This document shows, one piece after another, positions 1-6,240 of a stretch of 9,149 nt of DNA (the stretch's first letter is position 1; the number at the start of each line of letters is the position of its first letter). The DNA is from Bacteroides sp. UBA1773 (GTDB lineage: Bacteria > Bacteroidota > Bacteroidia > Bacteroidales > Bacteroidaceae): contig DCGR01000080.1 in assembly GCA_002315285.1 (NCBI GenBank), positions 1 to 9,149 of the forward strand, in the 5' to 3' direction. A program made the translations under genes and the position numbers. Below the pieces are notes generated by a model, which was not told where the DNA came from, searched no databases, and was given only the letters and a program-made list of their open reading frames with translations.

Positions 1-64
1 GCTGAGTAGCAGTTGGTACTGGTTCCTGGTGCGCACCAAGAACCAGTACCAACTGCTACTCAGC
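1..64. repeat. 64-bp near-perfect inverted repeat at window edge
   Basis: Bases 1-25 are the exact reverse complement of 40-64. The centre (27-38, TGGTGCGCACCA) is itself a perfect 12-bp palindrome, and the only unpaired position is 26/39 (C opposite A). The whole block therefore folds into a hairpin with essentially no loop. It starts at base 1, so it may continue outside the window. It lies inside an open reading frame that continues to the stop at 110-112, which is unusual for a natural hairpin of this size. It may be a fold-back or assembly artefact at a contig end, or a true cruciform. The symmetry is certain; its origin is not. Confidence 0.9.
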
Positions 65-112
65 GTAGAAGCCCACATGGCTGAGATGAAGGCATATATC
101 GACAGCTTGTAA
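2..112 (+). CDS. 3' end of an unidentified plus-strand gene (partial)
   Basis: A frame open from base 2 ends with TAA at 110-112 and gives about 36 residues, ending in VEAHMAEMKAYIDSL. The last 20 or so residues look like an amphipathic helix. The upstream part (SSSWYWFLV) is hydrophobic but is encoded by the palindrome, so it may not be native sequence. A plus-oriented terminator-like hairpin follows at 177-217, which supports a real gene ending here and converging on mutL. The family is not recognisable from so short a tail. If the palindrome is an artefact, only codons after about base 40 are trustworthy. Confidence 0.4.
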   Translation: MSSSWYWFLVRTKNQYQLLLSVEAHMAEMKAYIDSL

Positions 113-176
113 CGCAAGAGCCCCCCGACCTTTCCATCAAGGGTGGGAGGAAGGAGAAATCCATCACGCGCAAATC

Positions 177-217
177 AGAGGCCCGTAATTCCTTGGTGAC
201 AGGCCTCTAATTTTTTT
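177..217 (+). terminator. Rho-independent-like terminator, plus strand
   Basis: AGAGGCC (177-183) pairs exactly with GGCCTCT (202-208), leaving an 18-nt loop, and is followed by AA and seven T residues (211-217). The orientation suits the plus-strand frame that ends at 112. The long loop and 7-bp stem make it weaker than a textbook terminator. No T-run after a hairpin is evident in the opposite direction, so mutL has no obvious intrinsic terminator of its own here. Confidence 0.5.
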
Positions 218-229
218 CTACAGGCCTCT
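199..229. repeat. 10-bp direct repeat ACAGGCCTCT, two copies
   Basis: ACAGGCCTCT occurs at 199-208 and again at 220-229, separated by 11 bases that hold the T-tract. The reverse-complement word AGAGGCCCG at 177-185 can pair with the core of either copy, and pairs over all nine bases with CGGGCCTCT at 301-309. The words are seen directly. A regulatory meaning is speculative. Confidence 0.6.
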
Positions 230-240
230 CGCACGACAAG

Positions 241-252
241 TACTGGCCAGTA
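241..252. repeat. 12-bp perfect palindrome TACTGGCCAGTA
   Basis: The sequence TACTGGCCAGTA equals its own reverse complement and lies in the gap between the two convergent genes, about 70 bases past the mutL stop. It could be a protein-binding dyad or chance. Nothing nearby identifies a regulator. Confidence 0.4.
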
Positions 253-321
253 AATCCCGAATATGTGGAAGGGTGCACAGAACAGAGAGCATCGACGTGT
301 CGGGCCTCTGACAACCGGCCA

Positions 322-2112
322 TTACAACAAGGAATCGTCGGGAAGGATGGTCAGCACCTTCTCACCATCGGGCGTATATTCGGGTGCAGAAGAGCCCAGC
401 AAATCGGCCACCAGCCGCGACATTTCCTGCTGCGAGAGCACCTGTCCGTGGACGATGGCAGCCGCACGCGCCAACGAAAGCGCCAACGACCTGTGGAAGC
501 CAGCCTTCACCCTGCCATTCTTCTCGATGGCAGCCGACACGATGTCGTGAACCAACCTCACAGGGTCGAGACCATCGATGCCCGCAGGCACGCCATTGAT
601 GGAATAGCTGCCGCCCCCCAAATCGGACAAATCGAAGCCAAGGTAGCGCAAATCATCCTTCACATCGGGCATGACAGCATTTTCGGAAGGAGAAAGTTGC
701 ATCACCTCCGGAAACAAGATGCCCTGCGAGGCGGTGCGACGAGAGTCTATCTGTGACAAATACCTGTCGAAAAGCACCCTGACATGTGCCTTGTGCTGGT
801 CGATCAGCATCAGCCCAGACTTGACGGACGTGATGATGAGCCGCCCCTTATACTGAAGAAACTCAGAAGGAGACGTTGGCTCATCAGAAGCGAGAAGCAC
901 CGGACCAGGCTCAGGATCGGACTGTGTCTCATGTTGTTGTTCCAGACCGGCATACACACTTTCCCAATCGGAGGCATGAGGTTTGGACGAGGATGAGGAA
1001 TGGAAAGGATTGTACGAGGGATTATAATCGACCTTGGGCTGTGAGAAACCTCCGCGACGAGCATCGTCGAACACAGGAATCTCGGGCTTTCCCTCCGTGT
1101 CGAAGTCGATGGAGGGCACCTCATTGAAACGTCCCAAAGTCTCCTTGATTGCCGCCTCCAGAATCTGCCAGATGGCCTGTTCGTTCTCGAACTTGATTTC
1201 GGTCTTTGTAGGATGGATGTTCACATCGATTGTGGCAGGATCGACCGTAAAGGAAATGAAATACGACACCTGCTCACCCTCGGGAACAAGTCGGCTGAAC
1301 GCCTCCATCACCGCCTTATGGAAATAAGGGTGGCGCATGTAGCGACCATTCACGAAGAAAAACTGGCGCGAGCCCTTCTTGCGCGATGACTCAGGAGTGC
1401 CCACGAACCCCGACACATGCGCCAAAGTGGTGTTGACTTCGATGGGGAGCAACTCTTCGTTGAGCTTCTTTCCGAAGACAGCCAGAATGCGCTGTTTCGG
1501 GCCAGCAGCAGGAAGGCTCATCAATTCCAGTCCGTTATGCTTGAGGAAGAACGACACGGCAGGATTGACCAACACGATACGCTCGAACTCCGCGAGTATG
1601 TTGTTGAGTTCGGTGGTGTTCGACTTCAAGAATTTCCTACGGGCAGGAATATTGTAAAAAAGATTCTTGACACTGAAATTGGATCCTTTGGGACAGGACA
1701 CCGACTCCTGACTCTCGAGTTGGGAGCCATTGATACGGACACAGGTGCCCAGTTCGTCGGATTCCATGCGAGTGCGCAGTTCGACCTGCGCCACTGCCGC
1801 GATGGAAGCCAGCGCCTCGCCCCGAAACCCCATGGTGTGAAGCGAGAACAGATCAGTAGCTTTCCGAATCTTGGAGGTGGCATGACGCTCGAATGCCAAC
1901 CGGGCATCCATCCCTGACATGCCCTTGCCATCGTCAATCACCTGCACCAAGGTTTTTCCGGCCTCGGTCACCACCACCTCAACCCGGGTAGCGCCCGCAT
2001 CGATGGAGTTCTCGACCAATTCCTTGACCAAGGAAGCAGGCCGTTGGATGACCTCGCCTGCGGCAATCTGATTAGCCACCGAATCGGGCAGCACCTGAAT
2101 GACGTCACTCAT
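322..2112 (-). CDS. mutL: DNA mismatch repair protein MutL
   Basis: This is MutL, the GHKL-ATPase matchmaker that couples MutS mismatch recognition to downstream repair in the cytoplasm. The product is 596 residues, a usual length. Visible ATPase motifs are NQIAAGEV (14-21), KELVENSIDAGAT (30-42, with catalytic-type E31 and N35), DDGKGM (60-65), RHATSKI (76-82) and GFRGEAL (95-101). LFYNIPARRKF (151-161) and DVNIHPTKTEIKF (296-308) follow. A low-complexity linker (about 350-420) leads to the dimerisation domain. I start at the ATG at 2112 (MSDVIQVLPDSVANQ), not at an in-frame TTG 12 bases upstream that abuts the previous stop, because MutL proteins begin just before this IQVLP segment. The C-terminal endonuclease motif reads DQHKAHVRVLFD (438-449), lacking the conserved Glu, and the CPHGRP motif is replaced by APEYTPDGEK (576-585). 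It is the last gene of the minus-strand cluster, 12 nt after the small TM protein gene. Confidence 0.97.
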   Translation of the reverse strand: MSDVIQVLPDSVANQIAAGEVIQRPASLVKELVENSIDAGATRVEVVVTEAGKTLVQVIDDGKGMSGMDARLAFERHATSKIRKATDLFSLHTMGFRGEALASIAAVAQVELRTRMESDELGTCVRINGSQLESQESVSCPKGSNFSVKNLFYNIPARRKFLKSNTTELNNILAEFERIVLVNPAVSFFLKHNGLELMSLPAAGPKQRILAVFGKKLNEELLPIEVNTTLAHVSGFVGTPESSRKKGSRQFFFVNGRYMRHPYFHKAVMEAFSRLVPEGEQVSYFISFTVDPATIDVNIHPTKTEIKFENEQAIWQILEAAIKETLGRFNEVPSIDFDTEGKPEIPVFDDARRGGFSQPKVDYNPSYNPFHSSSSSKPHASDWESVYAGLEQQHETQSDPEPGPVLLASDEPTSPSEFLQYKGRLIITSVKSGLMLIDQHKAHVRVLFDRYLSQIDSRRTASQGILFPEVMQLSPSENAVMPDVKDDLRYLGFDLSDLGGGSYSINGVPAGIDGLDPVRLVHDIVSAAIEKNGRVKAGFHRSLALSLARAAAIVHGQVLSQQEMSRLVADLLGSSAPEYTPDGEKVLTILPDDSLL

Positions 2113-2124
2113 TGTCGTGGGCAA

Positions 2125-2427
2125 TCAGAAATGGAAACTGCCAGTCATCAAATAATGAAGGATAAGCAGCAAGGCCACAATGATGAAGAGCATCACGCCC
2201 AGACCCAAGCGCTGGCCACGCTCCTTGCGACGTTTCAGGTGGGTGGTACCTTCGATGAAGGAACCCCGAATGTTTTCCGGATCGTAAGGCTTCGCGTCCT
2301 CCATACCCAATTCACGTCTGGCACGTTCCTCTATCTTATCCAACCGGGCCTTACGCTCGTCAAAGTAAATGTACTGATGATGAAAACCCCGAGGCTTGCG
2401 GGGCTTGAACATAGAAGCGATACCCAT
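2125..2427 (-). CDS. Small conserved-looking single-TM protein between ostA and mutL
   Basis: The product is 100 residues and of unknown function. It has a basic and aromatic N-terminus (MFKPRKPRGFHHQYIYFDER), a charged helix (KARLDKIEERARRELGM, about 26-42), a basic patch (HLKRRKERGQR, about 63-73) and one C-terminal membrane segment (LGLGVMLFIIVALLLILHYL, about 74-93) with a seven-residue tail. There is no signal peptide, so it is probably tail-anchored in the inner membrane with most of the protein in the cytoplasm. The start codon lies 2 nt after the ostA stop, and mutL begins 12 nt after its own stop, so it is clearly part of the operon. An alternative start is Met6. I recall similar short proteins in this position in Bacteroidales but cannot name a family. 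Tight packing and a sensible composition make it a real gene. Confidence 0.85.
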   Translation of the reverse strand: MGIASMFKPRKPRGFHHQYIYFDERKARLDKIEERARRELGMEDAKPYDPENIRGSFIEGTTHLKRRKERGQRLGLGVMLFIIVALLLILHYLMTGSFHF

Positions 2428-2429
2428 AG

Positions 2430-4085
2430 CTACTTTTTCTTTTCAGTGGATGTTCCGAACAAATCCTGATTAGGCAATACCACAGCCCCACGCGTTGACT
2501 TTTTCAGTTGTTGGTCGGCATTCTTCGTCTGCCAAATGAACACATCGTCCTTGCTTTTGGGACGGATGGCATCCAGCCAGGCAAAAGTGTCGAGGAAACG
2601 CTCCTTGGCAGGCGCATCGAACAGCGGATACATGGTGCCTTCGGCAGCGGGCTTCATGACCATACGTTCCATCTTGCGATTGGCCACATAGACATTCAGC
2701 TCGCTGGTGGTCGATACGTTCATGAGCAACACGGTGCTGTCTTTTTCCAAAGGGAAGAACACGACCTTCACCGAGCCGATGGCATCGACCCGATACACTT
2801 CCCCTGCACGGAAATACGCATTGATATCCTTGCCCTTGACCTGATTGTAGTTGGCTGAATCGACCTGTTCGACCGACAAAGCCTGGTTGTGGATGTTGGC
2901 CCTCTCGATGGTGCTGTCGTTCATAAACACATGAATTTCCTCGCCCAGCAACTGTTGCTGCTGGTTCCAAAGCACAGGGTCGTGATACATACGCAGACAA
3001 CTGTCCTTTGAGGAAAACACCATGGAATCGCAAACGGCCTGTATGTCCTTTCGGAACACACGCACCTTGTTGTAGGCATGGGTTTCACGATATAGGGAAT
3101 CGGTCTTGTTGTTGAACGTGTAGAGTTTCAGCGTGTCGGCATGGAGGAACAAGGAGTCGCCTTGCGAATAGTCCACCGCCAATGCCTTGTCGGTGCAGAA
3201 GCCATAAGCCAACGAATCGCTATAATAACAATACTCGCCCATCATCATGTTCTTGTTGACCTCATCGGTGAAAACGACATTGCCAAAAGCCTCGCCATAA
3301 GCCAATCCCCGATCGTAGAACAAGCTGTCGCCTGTCATCCTACGTCTGTCATTGGTCCAGACTGAACGATTCAGCAACTCGGCCTGCCCCGTGGTGGTGG
3401 TGTAATAACCAAGGTCGGAATAAATGTGGTTCTTGCCGTTGTCGATGTTGGAGGGTCCGACAATGTTGGCGATCTTCGTGGCGGTGCTGTAGCGAAGCGT
3501 ATCGGAAGTCAGGGTGAACTTGGGATTGACCAGTTTCACATCGTAATTGAATACGGCCACCTTCGTTTCAGGGCTATATTCCCCCCAAGAAGAATTCAAG
3601 GTGTTTTCCTCATCCATCAATGTGCCTCCCTCGAAGAAATATCCCACATTCGACACACGGTCGTAGTTCAGGCTATCGGTAAGCAACGTAGTGGTTTCGT
3701 TCTCCATCTTCACGTTGTATCGGACGCTGGCCAACTGCGTGTTGCCATCATAATACAAATAATCGCCATACAAGAACAACGTGTCGCCCTGCACCATCTT
3801 CACGTTATCGAAAGCCTCGAAGGCATTCTTCTTTTCGAAGAAACAGGCGCTATCGCAATACATATAGACACTGTCGTGACGAAACCTGACATTGCCTATC
3901 AGCACTTGCGCATCAGGGTCGGGATTATCGGCACTCTTGGTCAGGACATCGGCGTGAAGCAAGAAGACACGGCTTTTGCCCGTGACAGGGGCATTGGCCT
4001 TCCGCGGCTGCTGTGCCAACAGGCAAAAGACCAGCAGGCAAAGGGAAGCACACAACAGGAATCGATGTCGCTGCACGGATTTCAT
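2430..4085 (-). CDS. OstA/LptA-like periplasmic protein
   Basis: This 551-residue protein belongs to the OstA-like group found in Bacteroidetes. It is related to the LptA/LptD N-terminal beta-jellyroll that carries lipopolysaccharide across the periplasm. The N-terminus is a signal peptide (basic MKSVQRHR, then FLLCASLCLLVFCLLAQ, about 9-25). The mature part is built from repeating beta-strand units of the type DTLFLYGDYLYYDG (101-114), TDSLNYDR (136-143), SDTLRYS (194-200), IYSDLGYY (221-228) and, later, GDSLFYDRG. This is the typical pattern of stacked OstA strands. There is no LptD beta-barrel, so it is the soluble or bridge component and not the translocon. I start at the ATG at 4085. It overlaps the SurA-like stop in an ATGA (4082-4085), which suggests translational coupling, and it gives a clean signal peptide. 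The in-frame GTG at 4130 lies inside surA. The exact cargo is inferred from the family. Confidence 0.88.
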   Translation of the reverse strand: MKSVQRHRFLLCASLCLLVFCLLAQQPRKANAPVTGKSRVFLLHADVLTKSADNPDPDAQVLIGNVRFRHDSVYMYCDSACFFEKKNAFEAFDNVKMVQGDTLFLYGDYLYYDGNTQLASVRYNVKMENETTTLLTDSLNYDRVSNVGYFFEGGTLMDEENTLNSSWGEYSPETKVAVFNYDVKLVNPKFTLTSDTLRYSTATKIANIVGPSNIDNGKNHIYSDLGYYTTTTGQAELLNRSVWTNDRRRMTGDSLFYDRGLAYGEAFGNVVFTDEVNKNMMMGEYCYYSDSLAYGFCTDKALAVDYSQGDSLFLHADTLKLYTFNNKTDSLYRETHAYNKVRVFRKDIQAVCDSMVFSSKDSCLRMYHDPVLWNQQQQLLGEEIHVFMNDSTIERANIHNQALSVEQVDSANYNQVKGKDINAYFRAGEVYRVDAIGSVKVVFFPLEKDSTVLLMNVSTTSELNVYVANRKMERMVMKPAAEGTMYPLFDAPAKERFLDTFAWLDAIRPKSKDDVFIWQTKNADQQLKKSTRGAVVLPNQDLFGTSTEKKK

Positions 4086-5461
4086 TCCTTCGGACTGACT
4101 ATCATCCACCCTGGATGCTTGAACTCGCACTTATTCCAATTCTCATTGATACGGACATAAGTATGCTTTTGCTTCTCGACAATCCATTTCCTCAGCTTTT
4201 CCTCAGAGCGGTGCTGCACGACAATGTTCTTCAGACGCTGGTAATCCTCCGTGATGGTGGCCTTATGTCCATTGATACGGCTCTTCAGCTTGACTATCGC
4301 ACAGATTTCCTTTCCTTTGCTATTGGTCATGGTGAAAGCCTGCGACACCTCGCCCACATTCATCGGCTCTATGGCCTTGGTCACCTCCAAGGACACACGC
4401 GCCAAGTCCTGCATTTCGAAATGCGAAGTGCCTGTAGCCGCATTGACCATCAGCCCATGGTTGTTACGCGTGTCCTTATCCTGTGACATGTAGCTCGCCG
4501 CATCATCGAACACCAGCTCACCGCTCCGGACCTGCTTGCCAATGGAATCCAACTTGGCCAGTGCTGTCTGGAGCGCGGAATCATCGACCCGCGGACGCAT
4601 CAGGATGTGTCGGGTGTTGATACGGTCGCCTCGCTTCTCTATCAGCTGGATGATATGGAAACCAAACTCCGTCTCCACAATCTTTGAAATCTTGGAAGGA
4701 TCCTGCAGGTTGAAAGCCACATTGGCATACTCGGCAGCCAACTCACCCTTTCCGTTGAAACCAATCTCACCGCCCTTGCGTGCAGAAGCGACGTCCTCGG
4801 AATACATACGCGCCAAAGTGGAAAACGCTATTTCTCCCTTGTTGACACGCTCCGTATAGTCGCGTAACGTCTGCTTCACACGGTCGATTTCTTCTTGAGG
4901 AATGGTGGGCTCCATGGTGATGATCTGCACCTCCACCTGCGTGGGCACAAAAGGAATGCTGTCGGCTGGAAGGTCCTTGAAATAGCGGCGTACTTCGGCG
5001 GGCACGACCTTGATGTCGCCCACCAACTGCTTTTGCATCTTATCTACGATTTGCTTGTTGCGTATCTTCTCGCGCAACATCTCACGAATCTCGGTATATG
5101 ACTTGTTGAAATACTCCTCCAACTTTTCCTTTGTGCCGATATTCTCGACCAGATAGCTCATCTGGTATTCCAGATACTGCATCACTTCCTGGTCGGTCAC
5201 CTCCACACTATCCAGCTGGGCTTGGTGAAGGAACAGTTTCTCGATAGCCAACTGCTCTGGTATGACACAATATGGATCGCCATCGATCTTTCGGCCTTCG
5301 GACTGAGCATCCGCACGTTCGCTCTCGACATCCGACTTCAAAATGGCTTCATCGCCCACTACCCAGACCACTTCATCAATCACATTGCTTTGCGCCGACA
5401 ACGAAGGGAAGCCTACACAGGAAAGCAAGCATAGCAGTGCATATAAATATCTATTCATCAT
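4082..5461 (-). CDS. SurA-like periplasmic peptidyl-prolyl isomerase
   Basis: This 459-residue chaperone/PPIase resembles SurA, which escorts outer-membrane proteins through the periplasm. It has a signal peptide (MNRYLYALLCLLSCVGFPSLSAQ, ending about 24). A SurA-type N-domain follows, with VIDEVVWVVGDEAILKSDVE (27-46) and EQLAIEKLFLHQAQLDSVEVTDQEV (69-93). Parvulin domain 1 spans about 174-276 (SEDVASARKGGEIGF, ETEFGFHIIQLIEKR). Parvulin domain 2 spans about 282-397 and opens with the canonical TRHILMRP. Domain 1 opens with VEVQIITMEP and lacks the usual His, so domain 2 is the likelier active one. I place the start at two adjacent ATG codons (5461 or 5458); a TTG further upstream would spoil the signal peptide. 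The 3' end overlaps ostA by 4 nt. Pairing with an OstA-like gene supports an outer-membrane assembly role. The product could equally be annotated generically as a PpiC-type isomerase. Confidence 0.93.
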   Translation of the reverse strand: MMNRYLYALLCLLSCVGFPSLSAQSNVIDEVVWVVGDEAILKSDVESERADAQSEGRKIDGDPYCVIPEQLAIEKLFLHQAQLDSVEVTDQEVMQYLEYQMSYLVENIGTKEKLEEYFNKSYTEIREMLREKIRNKQIVDKMQKQLVGDIKVVPAEVRRYFKDLPADSIPFVPTQVEVQIITMEPTIPQEEIDRVKQTLRDYTERVNKGEIAFSTLARMYSEDVASARKGGEIGFNGKGELAAEYANVAFNLQDPSKISKIVETEFGFHIIQLIEKRGDRINTRHILMRPRVDDSALQTALAKLDSIGKQVRSGELVFDDAASYMSQDKDTRNNHGLMVNAATGTSHFEMQDLARVSLEVTKAIEPMNVGEVSQAFTMTNSKGKEICAIVKLKSRINGHKATITEDYQRLKNIVVQHRSEEKLRKWIVEKQKHTYVRINENWNKCEFKHPGWMIVSPKE

Positions 5462-5482
5462 GTGCTTATTTTTTCTGAGCAG

Positions 5483-5490
5483 CAAAGATA
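5483..5490 (-). promoter_or_regulatory. Bacteroidetes-type promoter upstream of the SurA-like gene
   Basis: Read on the minus strand, TATCTTTG (5490 to 5483) matches the Bacteroidetes -7 consensus TAnnTTTG exactly. A T-rich ATTTTC lies about 20 bases upstream, where the -33 element is expected. The surA ATG begins about 20 bases downstream. This would let surA-ostA-mutL be transcribed independently of guaB. It is a consensus match only, without transcript evidence. Confidence 0.55.
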
Positions 5491-5517
5491 AGGAAATATC
5501 TGCGTTCTGCGAAAATA

Positions 5518-6240
5518 TTAACGGTTATTATGTTTTTTCTTCAGTTTCTTTCCAAGGACAAACGTCACAGGATAATCGGCCAAGGGCTCGAAATCGCCAC
5601 ATTTATACACCAGCTTGTCAACATACTGATTCCTGCCGATGGGAAACGTGCCGCACTCTATCAATATCGCCAAATCCATCGAATCCACGATAGAATCCCA
5701 TTGCTCCAACGGTTGTCTTTTCAGCCTTTTCCTGATGTATTTCATTGCTGCCTTCGATTTGCAATGAATCACTGCCCCTTGGAAACGCGGAACAGACTCA
5801 TCTTCGACCGCCTCTGCCACCTCGACAGGCTTTTCAGGGGCAGGACGCAACAAAGCACACACGGCATCGAACGACACCTCGGCAGGAGCCTCACCGCTCC
5901 GCCTGTCAATCCACTTGACTACATGAGTCCCCATTGGAGAAGAAAACTCAGCAGAGGACACACCTTGTGGCAACTGTGCGATGACATCACGAAACTCATC
6001 CAACAACATCCGTTCCGGAATCCAAAAAACAGTGTCGCACACAGACATCAGCCGTCCGTCTTGCTGCGACAACAAGCGGCTCTTGCACTCCAACCTGATC
6101 CAGGTCTCGCCATCAGCAGGCATCCGATGCCCGAGGACACGTTGGTAATAGCGTTGCTGCGCGTCAACAGAAACTCCCTGGGAGTACGCACACAGCGTAC
6201 CCACAAGGAGCAGGACCACGAAAACGAACGATTGCCTCAT
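5518..6240 (-). CDS. Secreted PpiC/parvulin-related protein, apparently reduced
   Basis: This 240-residue protein has a clear signal peptide (MRQSFVFVVLLLVGTLCAYSQ, cleaved near 20). Two parts are suggestive. Residues 88-113 (AQLPQGV, SPMGTHVVKWIDRR) match the end of a parvulin domain, which usually reads like 'pGevS.P..T.fGyHIIK..dRR'. Residues 154-230 (GAVIHCKSKAAMKYIRKRLK, then YVDKLVYKCGDFEPLADYPVTFVLGK) resemble the C-terminal region of the longer (roughly 500-residue) Bacteroidetes PpiC-type isomerases as I remember them. Those have additional sequence before and after, which is missing here, and the protein stops at GKKLKKKHNNR. The characteristic parvulin opening HIL is absent (WIRLECK, 47-53), so catalysis is doubtful. 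A non-enzymatic chaperone is possible. Its start overlaps the guaB stop in an ATGA (6237-6240), and the SurA-like gene follows after 57 nt. Existence is sure; the family link is an inference. Confidence 0.8.
   Translation of the reverse strand: MRQSFVFVVLLLVGTLCAYSQGVSVDAQQRYYQRVLGHRMPADGETWIRLECKSRLLSQQDGRLMSVCDTVFWIPERMLLDEFRDVIAQLPQGVSSAEFSSPMGTHVVKWIDRRSGEAPAEVSFDAVCALLRPAPEKPVEVAEAVEDESVPRFQGAVIHCKSKAAMKYIRKRLKRQPLEQWDSIVDSMDLAILIECGTFPIGRNQYVDKLVYKCGDFEPLADYPVTFVLGKKLKKKHNNR

Noticed and set aside
1626..1937. Alternative minus-strand frame inside mutL
   Set aside because: MutL motifs run continuously through this segment in the main frame.
2113..2124. TTG start that would add four residues to MutL
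   Set aside because: The ATG at 2112 gives the expected N-terminus; the TTG directly abuts the previous stop.
2470..3033. Second minus-strand frame of 187 codons inside the OstA-like gene
   Set aside because: It is a different frame of the same region. The OstA-like frame continues through without interruption, so this is neither a frameshift remnant nor a gene.
4086..4130. GTG start that would extend the OstA-like protein by 15 residues
   Set aside because: It would overlap surA by 49 bases and bury the signal peptide. The ATG in the ATGA overlap is a better fit.
3426..4160. Plus-strand open frame of 244 codons opposite the OstA-like gene
   Set aside because: It is antisense to a signal-peptide-bearing repeat protein and crosses into the SurA-like gene. 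The composition is typical of a codon-bias shadow.
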